DNA of 36,231 bases from Desulfamplus sp. (GTDB taxonomy: Bacteria; Desulfobacterota; Desulfobacteria; Desulfobacterales; Desulfobacteraceae). The notes under the pieces were generated by a model. That model saw only the letters and a list, made by a program, of their open reading frames with translations, searched no databases and was not told where the DNA came from. This document shows positions 8,302-18,065 of this stretch, piece by piece. Numbering within the stretch: position 1 is the first letter of the stretch; each line of letters begins with the position of its first letter. Where the stretch lies: the NCBI GenBank assembly GCA_015232455.1, contig JADFZQ010000026.1, positions 8,454-44,684 on the forward strand. The letters run 5' to 3'. The translations under genes were made by a program, and so were the position numbers.

Positions 8302-8932
8302 CTTTTAAGCCCGGTGGAAGATTAACAGACATTTCACGGTTATCTAAGTCAACTGATAGAACAACCCATGACAAAGCAGGAATAAGTATCTCTTTATTCT
8401 TTCCCTTATTAAGTTCTATTTTACCTTTGCGATTATCTTTTTGTTCATGGTTATCGTTTGACTTAACAACAAAAACATCATTGCTTCCAGTTGGTATGAT
8501 GTAATCAATAACACCAAGATAGCCTAAATGAACATCTACAACCTTGATACCTACAAGGTCTTGCCAGTAGTAAGTATCTGATTCAAGCTCTGGCAAATCT
8601 TCTCTTAGTATAAAAATGCTCTTTCCAACAAGTGTCTCCGCTATTTCACGGTTTACACCTTCAAATAAAGCTATAACTCCTTTTTTATGAGAAGTAGCTT
8701 TTATTAATTTGTACCATGCTCCAAAATTTCCTCTGCTGACTCCTATAAAAAAACAGAGACCAGAAGAAAATATCTCAGATGATTCAGCAAAAGATTTTAT
8801 CTTAACATACCCTTTTATGCCGTGAACACCATCAATCTCTCCAATAGTAATAAGTTCAGACTCTTTTAACATTTGGTTCTTATATTGGCATTTTGCATCT
8901 TCGCATTTGGTATTTCTAAGAATTTGATTCAC
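8291..8932 (-). CDS. rimM: 16S rRNA processing/maturation factor RimM
   Basis: A 30S maturation factor that binds ribosomal protein S19. The N-terminal RimM domain begins ITIGEIDGVHGIKGYVKI. The C-terminal PRC-barrel has YYWQDLVGIKVVD and GVIDYIIPTGSNDVFVV. At 213 residues it is longer than the usual 170-180, for two reasons: a possible 20-residue N-terminal extension (the alternative ATG at 8872 gives a family-like start) and a Lys/Asp/Asn-rich insertion of about 25 residues inside the PRC-barrel. Upstream of 8932 there is a weak AGG site; upstream of 8872 there is none, so I kept the longer form. Confidence 0.93.
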   Translation of the reverse strand: MNQILRNTKCEDAKCQYKNQMLKESELITIGEIDGVHGIKGYVKIKSFAESSEIFSSGLCFFIGVSRGNFGAWYKLIKATSHKKGVIALFEGVNREIAETLVGKSIFILREDLPELESDTYYWQDLVGIKVVDVHLGYLGVIDYIIPTGSNDVFVVKSNDNHEQKDNRKGKIELNKGKNKEILIPALSWVVLSVDLDNREMSVNLPPGLKDEQ

Positions 8933-8974
8933 ATTAGTATTTTGAACCTATTTTAACTTTTGCTTACTACGTTT

Positions 8975-9205
8975 TTATTCAACGATCTCCAGAACGGTAC
9001 GTTTTTTCAGTTTAGCAGATGCAGCACTAAGAATTGTTCGCATAGCTCTTGCCGATCTACCCTGTTTTCCGATAACCTTTCCCAGATCCTCTTTTGCCAC
9101 CTTAAGCTCCAGTACCGAAGTCTTACTTCCTTCAACCTCTGAAACCTCTACCTCATCAGGATTGTCAACCAGTGCCTTTGCAATGTATTCAATTAGCTCT
9201 TTCAT
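8975..9205 (-). CDS. khpA: KH-domain RNA-binding protein KhpA (YlqC family)
   Basis: A 76-residue single KH domain with the RNA-contact GxxG loop ([16 protein letters not shown]) and C-terminal strand RTVLEIVE. The family acts as a small RNA chaperone, in Gram-positives partnering KhpB. The ATG has AGGAG about 10 bases upstream. It lies between rpsP and rimM, its standard location. Confidence 0.93.
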   Translation of the reverse strand: MKELIEYIAKALVDNPDEVEVSEVEGSKTSVLELKVAKEDLGKVIGKQGRSARAMRTILSAASAKLKKRTVLEIVE

Positions 9206-9278
9206 AGTTCAATCTGCTCCTTATCCTTAAATATTGGGGTGTTGAGAATTTGGGTATGAATCTATTCAATTAATAATT

Positions 9279-9533
9279 TTAAGAAGGGTTAGAGTTAAAG
9301 CCCTCTTTTTTTAGAATGCTCTTTACAGTAGTTGTCGGTTGTGCACCAACACCAATCCAGTATTTTATTCTATCATTTTTTAAAGTAACTGCTGCTGGTT
9401 CAACCATTGGATTGTAGGTTCCCAATGTTTCCAAAAATCTTCCATCTCTTGGCGATTCATTATTTGCAGCTACAATTCTGTAAAATGGCTTCTTTTTTGC
9501 CCCACCTCTTGCTAATCTTATTTTTACGGACAT
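9279..9533 (-). CDS. rpsP: 30S ribosomal protein S16
   Basis: An 84-residue protein. The family start [20 protein letters not shown] is followed by [16 protein letters not shown] and [17 protein letters not shown]. It lies 14 bp downstream of ffh and has a GGAGAA-type ribosome site. Confidence 0.97.
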   Translation of the reverse strand: MSVKIRLARGGAKKKPFYRIVAANNESPRDGRFLETLGTYNPMVEPAAVTLKNDRIKYWIGVGAQPTTTVKSILKKEGFNSNPS

Positions 9534-9547
9534 CTTAATTTTTCTCC

Positions 9548-10873
9548 TTAAAACGGCAGCATATTCTTTAATGAACGAAGACCGCCTTTATTAAATTGTT
9601 TCACAACTTTCATGGTTTGAGTATAACTTTTGAGAAGTTTATTCACATCTTGAACAGTAGTGCCGCTTCCCAATGCAATTCTTTTTTTTCTGCTCCCCTT
9701 GATAATATTGTGATCTCTTCTCTCACCAGGTGTCATGGAGCGAATGATGGCTTCGATTCTGACAAACTCTTTGTCATCAATGTTCATGTCATTAAGCTGT
9801 TTTTTATTAACACCCGGGAGCATTCCAATAAGGTCTTTAAGTGATCCCATTTTTCTTACAGAACCTATCTGCTCCATAAAGTCTTCAAGGGTAAACTGAT
9901 TTTTTTTAAGTTTCTTTTCAAGCTCCTCAGCTTTTTTTATATCAACCGCAGCCTGAGCTTTTTCAATAAATGAGAGAGTATCTCCCATGCCGAGAATTCT
10001 TGATGCCATTCTGTCAGGATGAAATGGCTCCAAGGCTGTTGTCTTTTCACCAACACCAATAAATTTAAGTGGCTTACCCGTTACTGCTTTAATAGATAGA
10101 GCTGCTCCACCTCTGGCATCTCCATCCATTTTTGTAAGAATCACCCCATCTAAATCAAGACGGCTATCAAACGATTGAGCGATATTGACAGCATCTTGAC
10201 CTGTCATAGCGTCAGCAACTAAAAGGATTTCTGATGGTTTGATCCGTTTTTTTATAGCCTCAAGCTCTGACATCAACTCATCATCAATATGGAGTCTGCC
10301 TGCTGTATCAAAAATTAAGGTATCGCATCCCTTGATAGTAGCTGACTTTACAGCTTCACTACATATATCAATAGGTAACATATTTGTAGTTGATGGAAAG
10401 ACAGGCACATCTAACTGTGTTCCAAGTTTTTGTAGCTGATCAATAGCTGCTGGGCGATAAACATCAACAGGAACAAGATATGGCTTTCTGCCATTTTTTC
10501 TCAGAAATAGAGCAAGTTTTCCAGCAGTTGTGGTTTTACCCGATCCTTGTAAACCTACAAGCATCAATGAAGCAGAAGAGCCTTTTTCAAAAGCGAATCC
10601 TTCATGGGTACTACCCATCATTTGGGTAAACTCATCATAGACAATTTTTATAATCTGCTGCCCCGGGGTCAAGCTATCCATTACATCTTGACCTAATGCT
10701 CGCTCTTTTATATCTGCTATAACATTTTTTGCAACCTTGTAGTTAACATCAGCTTCAAGAAGGGCAAGCCTTACTTGCTTAAGACCCTCTTCTATGTTTT
10801 TCTCAGTAAGAACACCGTGTCCTTTGAGCTTTTTAAAAACAGAATTAAGTTTATCACTTAGATTGTCAAACAT
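9548..10873 (-). CDS. ffh: Signal recognition particle GTPase Ffh
   Basis: The SRP54-type GTPase that binds 4.5S RNA and hydrophobic signal sequences and delivers ribosomes to FtsY. N domain about 1-85. G domain with P-loop [35 protein letters not shown] and [14 protein letters not shown]. Met-rich M domain with [20 protein letters not shown] and [15 protein letters not shown] start at the ATG at 10873 (441 aa, MFDNLSDKL), which matches the family. A TTG at 10894 would add seven residues. A GAGG lies rather far upstream (about 15 bases). It is the first gene of the housekeeping operon. Confidence 0.97.
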   Translation of the reverse strand: MFDNLSDKLNSVFKKLKGHGVLTEKNIEEGLKQVRLALLEADVNYKVAKNVIADIKERALGQDVMDSLTPGQQIIKIVYDEFTQMMGSTHEGFAFEKGSSASLMLVGLQGSGKTTTAGKLALFLRKNGRKPYLVPVDVYRPAAIDQLQKLGTQLDVPVFPSTTNMLPIDICSEAVKSATIKGCDTLIFDTAGRLHIDDELMSELEAIKKRIKPSEILLVADAMTGQDAVNIAQSFDSRLDLDGVILTKMDGDARGGAALSIKAVTGKPLKFIGVGEKTTALEPFHPDRMASRILGMGDTLSFIEKAQAAVDIKKAEELEKKLKKNQFTLEDFMEQIGSVRKMGSLKDLIGMLPGVNKKQLNDMNIDDKEFVRIEAIIRSMTPGERRDHNIIKGSRKKRIALGSGTTVQDVNKLLKSYTQTMKVVKQFNKGGLRSLKNMLPF

Positions 10874-11033
10874 AGAATTAAAATCAGACCTCAAACACTA
10901 TTTTATATGAAAATATATATAACTTGATTTAACATCTACAGCTTCATTTTTTGTTATACCTGCGGGCATTATCATTATAAAACATTACGCCATAGATCAG
11001 GTATAAATTATCTCAGCTTTAAAAAAATCCCTG

Positions 11034-11062
11034 AATTTAATATTTATTGCCATACAAGTCAA
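11034..11062 (-). promoter_or_regulatory. Candidate sigma-70 promoter for the ffh operon
   Basis: Read on the minus strand there is a TTGACT -35 (11057-11062), a 17-base spacer and a TAAATT -10 (11034-11039). It lies in the 250-bp gap upstream of ffh, after the epd stop. The -35 is near consensus and the -10 is 4/6. A TATAAT closer to ffh has no good -35. Confidence 0.4.
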
Positions 11063-11123
11063 GAAAAATTCCGAATCTCTTTGTCGATGCAGGAGTTTAA
11101 ATAATGTAAACTACTAAGCTCAA

Positions 11124-12164
11124 TCAAGTCAACCTCATCAAAGCCGCTGTAGTGTCAAGCATTCTGTTTGCATATCCCCACTCATTATCAAACCATGCAA
11201 GTATTTTAACAAGATTATTGCGACTTACCCTTGTTTGATTTCCATCTACTATAGATGATCTTGAATCGTGGTTAAAATCGCATGATGCAAGAGGCTCTTC
11301 TGTATATCCAAGTATTCCTAAAAGCCTCACACCTAAAGCAGAATCTTTAACCCCGTACGCAGCATCTTTTAAAATCTCATTTATCTGATTTACAGAAATA
11401 GATTTTGATAAAATAAGAGTCATATCTAAAGCAGAGACATTTATTGTTGGGACTCTCATTGATACAGCTTGAAACTTACCTTTCATTTCAGGCAATATTC
11501 TCTCAATTCCCTTTGCAAGTTCTGTATTTACAGGGATTATTGATTGCCCAGCACATCTTGTTCGCCTTAAGTCGTGGTGGTGATATGCGTCAATCACGGG
11601 TTGATCGTTCATTGTTGAGTGTATAGTTGTGATGATACCCGACTCAATTCCAATAACATCATTAATAACCTTGAGAATAGGAATGCCGCAATTTGTGGTG
11701 CATGAAGCGTTTGATATAATAGTATGTTCTTTTGTTAAAATATGGTCATTTATGCCAAATACAATAGTTGCATCAACATCATCTTCTGCTGGCTGAGAAA
11801 ATATAACTTTTTTTGCACCTTTTTTTATATGTCCCTCTGCCTTTGCTCTTGATTTAAACGAACCCGTGCATTCAAGCACAATATCAACACCAAGCTCTTT
11901 CCACGGGAGATTGTGTATTTCGCTTTCATGGCTTAAGCGGATATAATTATTGTTTACATAAAAATCGTTGCCACATATTTCAACTTGACCTGAAAATCTG
12001 CCATGAGTGGTATCATATTTTGTAAGGTGTGCAATGGTTTTAATATCTGCAAGCTCATTTATTCCAACCACTTCAAGCTCTCTGTAGTGGTGAGATTCAT
12101 ATAATGCTCTAAGTATAGACCTGCCAATTCTTCCATATCCATTTATTGCAACTCGATAAGACAT
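11124..12164 (-). CDS. epd: GAPDH-family dehydrogenase, closest in motifs to D-erythrose-4-phosphate dehydrogenase
   Basis: A 346-residue NAD(P)-dependent aldehyde-phosphate dehydrogenase. The Rossmann start is [20 protein letters not shown] and the catalytic Cys is in SNASCTTNC. Several segments recall E. coli Epd rather than glycolytic Gap[61 protein letters not shown] and [19 protein letters not shown]. Epd makes 4-phosphoerythronate for the DXP-dependent pyridoxal phosphate route. Some Epd-like proteins retain GAPDH activity, so the substrate is inference. It lies 35 bp downstream of mltG on the same strand. Confidence 0.85.
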   Translation of the reverse strand: MSYRVAINGYGRIGRSILRALYESHHYRELEVVGINELADIKTIAHLTKYDTTHGRFSGQVEICGNDFYVNNNYIRLSHESEIHNLPWKELGVDIVLECTGSFKSRAKAEGHIKKGAKKVIFSQPAEDDVDATIVFGINDHILTKEHTIISNASCTTNCGIPILKVINDVIGIESGIITTIHSTMNDQPVIDAYHHHDLRRTRCAGQSIIPVNTELAKGIERILPEMKGKFQAVSMRVPTINVSALDMTLILSKSISVNQINEILKDAAYGVKDSALGVRLLGILGYTEEPLASCDFNHDSRSSIVDGNQTRVSRNNLVKILAWFDNEWGYANRMLDTTAALMRLT

Positions 12165-12199
12165 TTAACTTTAGCCTCTTGATATTATTATAACCGCCA

Positions 12200-13234
12200 T
12201 TATTGATTCAACTGATATTTACGAACAGCAAGGTTATGCTCTTTAATATTCTTGGAGAAATAGTGAGTTGTATCATTTTTAGAGACAAAAAAGAGAAAAT
12301 CGCTTTTGGGGGGAAAGAGGGCGGCTTCTATAGATAGCTTACCAGGGTTTGCAATGGGACCTGCTGGCAGACCAGTTATTGAGTAAGTATTGTATGGCGT
12401 TGGAGCTAAAAGATCATTTTTAGTTATGTTCCCATTAAAATTAGGAATTGCGTAAATCACTGTTGGATCACTTTCAAGACGCATTCCTCGCTTAAGCCTA
12501 TTATGAAATACTGAAGATATTAGAGGTCTTTCAGCAGAATTTGCGGTCTCTTTTTCAATAATAGAGGCAAGGGTTATGATGTTGTGAATTGTGAATCCTG
12601 ATTTTTTACAAATATCTTTCCACTCAGGGGTAAAGACCTTATTAAAACGATCAACCATCCTGCTTATAATCTTTTTATGATTAGCCTCTGCTGAGAAAAA
12701 ATAGGTTTCAGGAAAGAGATAGCCTTCTAAAGATTCTGCTTCAATGCCAAGAGAACTAATAAAAACTTTGTCTGTGGCACTTTTTATAAAATCTTCACTT
12801 GTTCCAAACCCTGCTTTTTCGACAACTTTCGCAATTTCTTTTATGTTGAATCCTTCCGGAATGGTTATTTTATGTAGTTTTACCTTTCCCCTAACCAACA
12901 TATCAAGTATATTCTCTGGTGTATCTTTATTAGAAAACTCATATTCTCCAGCCTTTATCTTTTTACTATCTCCTTTATATTTTGCTAAAATTATAAAAAG
13001 ATATTTATTACTAATAATGGCTGAAGTTTCAAGTTTTTTAGCAATATTGCTTAAACTTTCACCATGTCGAATTGTTATTAAGTTTATATTGTTAGATTGG
13101 GAAGGAGTCGCTAAAAGTTTAATCGGCGTTTTTGCAAAATGCTGAAGATATGCCATAAAAGAAAAAAAACTAATGGTGAGTATAAATGCAGATACAAGCA
13201 GCGTAATTAATATATTTTTTATAATGTTTCTCAT
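12200..13234 (-). CDS. mltG: Endolytic murein transglycosylase MltG (YceG-like)
   Basis: An inner-membrane lytic transglycosylase that cleaves nascent glycan strands. One N-terminal membrane helix (NILITLLVSAFILTISFFSF) is followed by a LysM-like domain (ITIRHGESLSNIAKKLE) and the YceG catalytic domain, with the catalytic Glu in ASIIEKET and the motifs VFHNRLKRGMRLESDPTVIYA and NTYSITGLPAGPIANPG. I use the ATG at 13234 (344 aa). A TTG at 13270 would add 12 basic residues. Ribosome sites are weak for both. Confidence 0.93.
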   Translation of the reverse strand: MRNIIKNILITLLVSAFILTISFFSFMAYLQHFAKTPIKLLATPSQSNNINLITIRHGESLSNIAKKLETSAIISNKYLFIILAKYKGDSKKIKAGEYEFSNKDTPENILDMLVRGKVKLHKITIPEGFNIKEIAKVVEKAGFGTSEDFIKSATDKVFISSLGIEAESLEGYLFPETYFFSAEANHKKIISRMVDRFNKVFTPEWKDICKKSGFTIHNIITLASIIEKETANSAERPLISSVFHNRLKRGMRLESDPTVIYAIPNFNGNITKNDLLAPTPYNTYSITGLPAGPIANPGKLSIEAALFPPKSDFLFFVSKNDTTHYFSKNIKEHNLAVRKYQLNQ

Positions 13235-13304
13235 AATCTTTTTAGTTTTCTTCAAAATCTGATTCAACAATAACTCAATAAAGCTCGTTGTTTTGTTTAG
13301 TTTA

Positions 13305-13415
13305 TATACTCCTCTCAGTCATAAATTGGGTTCTGTATATATAGCATTCCTATTTCATTAGTGTATCCTTGATCTCTGTTACTGAAAGTAGAGCCGAACG
13401 ACCGTGCTGCTCTAC
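13305..13415. repeat. Repeat family 1, copy B
   Basis: The left end TATACTCCTCTCAGTCATAA matches copies A and D. The far side has a hairpin GTAGAG (13388-13393) with CTCTAC (13410-13415). No clear right terminal repeat is visible. It occupies the gap between mltG and the FlhB-like gene. The remaining bases of that gap show nothing else. Confidence 0.65.
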
Positions 13416-13465
13416 TCGTAAATATTTATTATTTATATCTCCAAAAATCATTTAGAAGAGCTATA

Positions 13466-13735
13466 TTACCTCTTTTTAGAGTTAAGAGAATACACAAATG
13501 CAAGAAGCTCTGCAACTGCAATATAAAGAGATGGTGGAATCTCTTCATTAATTTTAAGCGTAGATAGCACTTCAACAAGATCAGGATCGCTTTGTACAGG
13601 AATTCCATGTTCCTTAGCAAGATCAATAATATTTTCTGCAACTTTGCCGCTACCCTTGGCAATAACCTTTGGCACAGCCTCTAACTGTGCGTTATAGCGA
13701 AGAGCAACGGCTTTTTTTTCTCTTGTTTTTTTCAT
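13466..13735 (-). CDS. Stand-alone FlhB C-terminal-domain protein (YlqH/FhlB-like)
   Basis: An 89-residue soluble protein resembling only the cytoplasmic C-terminal part of the flagellar/T3SS export switch FlhB/YscU. It contains AVALRYNAQLEAVPKVIAKG, then AKEHGIPVQSDPDLVEVL and EIPPSLYIAVAELLAFVY. It has no membrane region and the NPTH autocleavage motif of full FlhB is absent. Homologues such as Bacillus YlqH also lie near ffh-rnhB clusters. Function is not established; it may act in flagellar export specificity. It starts 6 bp after the acyl-CoA synthetase stop, so is co-transcribed with it. Confidence 0.8.
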   Translation of the reverse strand: MKKTREKKAVALRYNAQLEAVPKVIAKGSGKVAENIIDLAKEHGIPVQSDPDLVEVLSTLKINEEIPPSLYIAVAELLAFVYSLNSKKR

Positions 13736-13741
13736 TATTTT

Positions 13742-15658
13742 TTAAGAGTCATAAAATGTGATGGTGGTTTTTACAGTTGTTGATTGACCATCTTGATACT
13801 GAAATTTTGCCTCAACCTCTTTTATCTTAACAGACTCATCATAAAGTCCATCATAGAGATTTTTATATCTATCCATAACAACTTTACGTCTAATTTTACC
13901 AGTTTTTGTTAACTCTCCATCATCAACATCAAGTAGTTTATAAAGAAGAACAAACCTCTTAATCTTAAAATGCTCTTTTTCAACTCTTTCATTGATGCCT
14001 CTTACCTGCTCAAGAATAAGATTTGCAACCTCTTTTTTACTCGAAAGGTCCATGTATGTTGTGTATGAGATACCTCTATCTTCTGCCCATTTGCCAACAA
14101 CTTCAGGGTCAATATTTATAAGTGCTGAAACATATTCTCGTTTATCCCCAAAGATAACCGCCTCTTTAATGTATGGGCTAAATTTTAGCTTATTTTCCAA
14201 AAACATTGGGCTAAACATCTCGTTTTGGTGATTGTGCATAACATCAGATACCCTATCAATAACAACAAGATGACCTGAATCATCAATATACCCTGCATCA
14301 CCAGAGTGAAGCCACCCACCTTCTAAAAGTTCTGCTGTTTTTTCTGGTTGCTCAAAATAACCTGGAGAAACGGACGTAGAGCGTGAAAGAATCTCGCCCT
14401 CTTCACTTATCCGACACTCTGTTCCGGGAAGAGGCATTCCAACAGTATCTGGTCTAACATCGCCATCTCTGTGCATATAGGCAATTCCTGTTATCTCTGT
14501 CTGTCCATAAATCTGTTTTAGATTTACACCAATTGCCTGATAAAATGTAAAAAGTTCTGGACCTAATGCTGCACCGCCTGTATAGGCACGGCGAAGACGT
14601 AAAAGCCCCATCTGGTTTACAAGAGGACGAAATATAATCTGTTTTCCAAGCCAAGCCTTTAAATTCAGCAGAATCGGCATACTTTTTCCTGACATTCTAT
14701 ATTTTGCCGCATCTTGACCTATCTCAATAAAGTAGTTGTAGAGCTTCTTGTTAAACCAATAAGATTGATCAATTTTAAGCCAAATTGAAGAGCGGATAGA
14801 CTCATAAATTCTTGGGGCACCAAACATAAAATGGGGACCAATCTCCTTTAAATCAGACATAGCGGTCTCAACAGATTCTGGGAAATTGATAGTAATGCCT
14901 GTTGCCATTGCAATGCCAAATGAGTTCATCTGCTCTCCTATCCAAGCAAAAGGCAAAAAAGAGACATACTCATCAGTTGGCTTTAAAGGATCAACTTTTG
15001 TAATCTGAACCCCCATGTTTATATAGTTTTTGTGAGTCATCATGGTCCCTTTGGGAACACCAGTAGTCCCAGAGGTTAAGCAGAGATGGCACACATCATC
15101 AGGGGCGGTGGCATCAATTAAGGTGTCAAAGAGTTTAGGCTCTTTTTCGTCAAGAGCATCACCAAGTTTATAAATTTCACTTATTGGAATAAACCAAGGG
15201 TCTGATGTATAGCTTCTCATTCCACGAGGGTCTTCATATATAATTTTTTTAACTTCTGGTATCTTATCTTTTACTTCAACTAACTTATCAACCTGTTCTT
15301 GATTGTCACAAAAGACGGCTGTAACTTTAAGAGAGTTTATGATTTGGGCAATCTCATCTGGCATTGTAGTTTGATAGATTCCAGCAGATATTGCACCAAG
15401 TGAGTGGCAGCCAATTGCTGTAAATAGAAGTTCTGGAATATTGTCGCTTATAATCGCAACTATATCACCTTTTTTAATGCCAATCTGTCTCAATCCAATG
15501 GCTGTTTTGCGGACATAAGAGTAGTAAGATTTCCATGTATAGGTGTTCCATATTCCAAAATCTTTTTCTCGCAAAGCAACTTTATCTCCACTGTAGTTTG
15601 ATCTAAGACGAAGAAGTTGAGGTATAGAGTATTCTATTAATTTATCGCTGTTTTCCAA
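13742..15658 (-). CDS. Long-chain acyl-CoA synthetase (AMP-binding family)
   Basis: A 638-residue adenylate-forming enzyme converting fatty acid, ATP and CoA to acyl-CoA. Motifs in order: phosphate-binding loop LTSGTTGVPKGTMMTHKNY, A5 IYGQTEITG, A7/A8 GWLHSGDAGYIDDSGHLVVIDR, and the A10 lysine in LTKTGKIRRK. The start is TTG at 15658, supported by a GGAGG site 10 bases upstream. No membrane helix is evident. It lies 97 bp downstream of livG on the same strand. Pairing of AMP-binding enzymes with Liv transporter genes is frequent in delta-proteobacteria, but here the permease genes are absent. The substrate could be an aromatic or branched acid instead. Confidence 0.9.
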   Translation of the reverse strand: MENSDKLIEYSIPQLLRLRSNYSGDKVALREKDFGIWNTYTWKSYYSYVRKTAIGLRQIGIKKGDIVAIISDNIPELLFTAIGCHSLGAISAGIYQTTMPDEIAQIINSLKVTAVFCDNQEQVDKLVEVKDKIPEVKKIIYEDPRGMRSYTSDPWFIPISEIYKLGDALDEKEPKLFDTLIDATAPDDVCHLCLTSGTTGVPKGTMMTHKNYINMGVQITKVDPLKPTDEYVSFLPFAWIGEQMNSFGIAMATGITINFPESVETAMSDLKEIGPHFMFGAPRIYESIRSSIWLKIDQSYWFNKKLYNYFIEIGQDAAKYRMSGKSMPILLNLKAWLGKQIIFRPLVNQMGLLRLRRAYTGGAALGPELFTFYQAIGVNLKQIYGQTEITGIAYMHRDGDVRPDTVGMPLPGTECRISEEGEILSRSTSVSPGYFEQPEKTAELLEGGWLHSGDAGYIDDSGHLVVIDRVSDVMHNHQNEMFSPMFLENKLKFSPYIKEAVIFGDKREYVSALINIDPEVVGKWAEDRGISYTTYMDLSSKKEVANLILEQVRGINERVEKEHFKIKRFVLLYKLLDVDDGELTKTGKIRRKVVMDRYKNLYDGLYDESVKIKEVEAKFQYQDGQSTTVKTTITFYDS

Positions 15659-15755
15659 TTAATATTAACCTCCTTAAAGATTTATAGATTTGAGAATTTA
15701 TGGGATAAAAATTTGGAACAGATTTGATAAGTTAAAAAAATATCAAATTCTAACT

Positions 15756-16517
15756 TTATTCATTTCCAATATAGGCTTCGATTACTTTTGGATTTGCTGA
15801 AACCTCTTCTGGTGTTCCAGAGCCGATAAGCTGACCAAAATCAAGAACATGAATTCTATCTGAAATATCCATAACTACACCAAGATCATGTTCAACTAAA
15901 ACCACTGTAACTCCTCGCTCGTTTTGAATATCCATTATAAAACGGACAATATCCTCTTTTTCTTCAAGGTTCATGCCAGCCATTGGTTCGTCAAGAAGTA
16001 AAAGGTCTGGATCAAGAGTCAACGCTCTTGCAACCTCAACCTTTTTTTGAACGCCATAGCTTAAATTGCCAACAAGGCTCTTTCTGTATGGTTCAAGCTC
16101 CATAAAATCTATCACTTCTTCTACAAATTTTCTATTTTCAGCTTCAACTCTTGATGCTTTTCCCCAAAAGATAAGAGCCTCAAAAAAGTTATATTTTAGC
16201 TTTATATGTCGGGCAAGAAGAAGGTTATCAAGAACAGAAAGCCCTCTAAATAGCTCTAAGTTTTGAAAAGCACGGGCAATACCCATATTTGAAACCTCAT
16301 GGGGTGATGCATGTGTAAGATTTTTTCCGCAATAGCTGATTTGACCCTCTGTAGGGTGGTAAAAACCAGATATACAGTTGAGCATACTTGTTTTACCAGC
16401 ACCATTGGGTCCAATAATTGAGGTGATAAGACCCTTTTCAATCTCCATATTAACACCAAATAGAGCGTTGAGTCCGCCAAAAGATAGGGTAACTTCAGAT
16501 ACGCTTAAATAGCTCAT
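15756..16517 (-). CDS. livG: Branched-chain amino acid-type ABC transporter ATPase LivG
   Basis: A 253-residue ABC ATPase of the HAAT/Liv type. Walker A GPNGAGKTS, Q-loop ARAFQNLELF, signature LSYGVQKKVEVARAL (LSYGQ is usual), Walker B LLLLDEPMAGMN and switch His in VEHDL. The C-terminal part TPEEVSANPKVIEAYIG is typical of LivG. No livH, livM, livF or livK lies next to it, only the acyl-CoA synthetase downstream, so either the other subunits are elsewhere or it serves another uptake system. A terminator separates it from lamG upstream. Confidence 0.9.
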   Translation of the reverse strand: MSYLSVSEVTLSFGGLNALFGVNMEIEKGLITSIIGPNGAGKTSMLNCISGFYHPTEGQISYCGKNLTHASPHEVSNMGIARAFQNLELFRGLSVLDNLLLARHIKLKYNFFEALIFWGKASRVEAENRKFVEEVIDFMELEPYRKSLVGNLSYGVQKKVEVARALTLDPDLLLLDEPMAGMNLEEKEDIVRFIMDIQNERGVTVVLVEHDLGVVMDISDRIHVLDFGQLIGSGTPEEVSANPKVIEAYIGNE

Positions 16518-16765
16518 AATGTCCTTTAATTTTTTTCTAAGAAATTGATTTAGCGTTTATAACAGAACTATTTTTGAACGGGTTTGCCTTTATCTCTTTT
16601 ATCGTTCAGGAATTTTAATCAAGCAATAGTTGTTGTAGTGGCAGTAAAGAAGTTGTCTTGAATTTTTACTATAAGATTTAAAATAAATGGTGGGATTATA
16701 AAATGCTGGAATTATATTTAATAAATATAATTTATTTATTGCACAGCAAAATATTTTAAGTCAAG

Positions 16766-16809
16766 AAAAAAATTGAATAAGGGGGGGTTTTCCTATCCCC
16801 TTATTCAAT
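16766..16809 (-). terminator. Rho-independent terminator downstream of the lamG-like gene
   Basis: Perfect 13-bp arms ATTGAATAAGGGG (16772-16784) and CCCCTTATTCAAT (16797-16809) enclose a 12-base loop. Read on the minus strand they are followed by a T tract (A run at 16766-16772). It ends metF-lamG transcription before livG. The rest of the 425-bp gap 16518-16943 holds repeat copy C and otherwise nothing recognisable. Confidence 0.8.
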
Positions 16810-16835
16810 CTCGATCTACCTTAAATACTGGATAC

Positions 16836-16900
16836 TATACTGTTCAAGGTCATAAAGTGAGTTGAGCCTAAACTGTAGAGACGCACTGCCGTGCATCTCT
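16836..16900. repeat. Repeat family 1, copy C
   Basis: TATACTGTTCAAGGTCATAA starts the copy. CCTAAACTGTAGAGAC is identical to 16 bases of copy A. An imperfect hairpin follows (AGAGACGCAC / GTGCATCTCT around TGCC). No right terminal inverted repeat was found, so the copy seems decayed or truncated. It lies between the lamG stop and the terminator. Confidence 0.65.
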
Positions 16901-16943
16901 AATATATTTTTGAGAAATTTATGGTGTTATTTTATTCCCATTC

Positions 16944-18047
16944 CTAATTGAGATTTAGTTTCCAGTAATAACCAAATGGATCTTCTGTATTGATAATTTT
17001 TTGTAAATTTATGGGAACTTTAGTTCCAAAAACATCAATACAAGGTATTGTAATATCAAGATTATTTTCAACAATTGCACAATTATCAATATCTTTTGTT
17101 ACTCCACAAAGATTAGTTTTTTCCTCATTTGTTGTTTCCCAACCAGAAGGGACACTACATGGAGTTGGAAACATAATCCAGCAGTCAATATTTGAAGGTT
17201 TGGCATAAGTTACAACTTCAGCACAAACAGGCTCTTCACAATTTATATTAATTCCGCATTTAGATGGATTCTGCTTGCAAAATTCGATACCTTTCTGATA
17301 GCCTAAATCATATTCACTATTTTGCAATTCAGTGGTTTGCCCACTGTATAACTGCTGCACTTCAGATTCAGATATTGCACGATTATAAATAAGCAAATCG
17401 TCAATATCTCCATTCAGGTTTTGAGATTTATCAAAACATCCTCCCAAACAATCTTGATCTTGTCCAATTACTACACCATTTATATCAGAGATTATTGTTT
17501 GATTTGAAATTGATATTGTTGCGATTTTACTATTGTCAACATAAAGCACCCCTTTAGTATCATCTCGTATAAATACTATAAAGTGCCACTTACTATCTGA
17601 CAGATCAATATTTCCATTAAAATTTATGTATGCACTTCCTTTAAGGTCGATAATAAAATCATTGGAATTTTTATTGTAAGCAAGATTAAATTCGTTATCT
17701 TCTGAAGAGTTAGCTATTCCCAAAATGTTGTTAATATCTGAATTCATAACCCCAAATTTTATCCAACAGATGATTGTAAAATCTCCGAGATTATTCATTA
17801 TATTATTGTTTAACGATATATATTGCGTATCTACAATATTATATGCACCGTTAGAGTTCCCAAATCTATCTGATGTTAGAGTTGGACCATTTACACTTCC
17901 ATGATTTTGGTTACCGCTTTTATCATTTGCATTACCGTTAAAAGTGTAGTAGCCAACCAATCCATCATTTAAGGCTGCACCAGCCATTGAAGCAAAACTT
18001 ATAAGCAACACCGTCATTAATAGACCAAGAATACTGTTTTTTTTCAT
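16944..18047 (-). CDS. Secreted LamG/concanavalin-like domain protein
   Basis: A 367-residue exported protein. A Sec signal peptide occupies residues 1 to about 24 (hydrophobic core, cleavage near SMAGA-AL). About 26-240 is a LamG jelly-roll typical of Laminin_G_3: GLVGYYTFNGNANDKSGNQNH, DFTIICWIKF, KWHFIVFIRDD, LYVDN and GDIDDLLIYNRAISESEV. The rest is Cys-rich, with a GYQKGIEFCKQNPSKCGI segment and eight further cysteines, suggesting a disulphide-bonded periplasmic or surface module. The ligand is unknown; carbohydrate or adhesion is a guess. The start has GGAGG. It lies 18 bp downstream of metF, an odd partner for a secreted protein. Confidence 0.82.
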   Translation of the reverse strand: MKKNSILGLLMTVLLISFASMAGAALNDGLVGYYTFNGNANDKSGNQNHGSVNGPTLTSDRFGNSNGAYNIVDTQYISLNNNIMNNLGDFTIICWIKFGVMNSDINNILGIANSSEDNEFNLAYNKNSNDFIIDLKGSAYINFNGNIDLSDSKWHFIVFIRDDTKGVLYVDNSKIATISISNQTIISDINGVVIGQDQDCLGGCFDKSQNLNGDIDDLLIYNRAISESEVQQLYSGQTTELQNSEYDLGYQKGIEFCKQNPSKCGININCEEPVCAEVVTYAKPSNIDCWIMFPTPCSVPSGWETTNEEKTNLCGVTKDIDNCAIVENNLDITIPCIDVFGTKVPINLQKIINTEDPFGYYWKLNLN

Positions 18048-18065
18048 TTAATCCCTCCAAATAAC

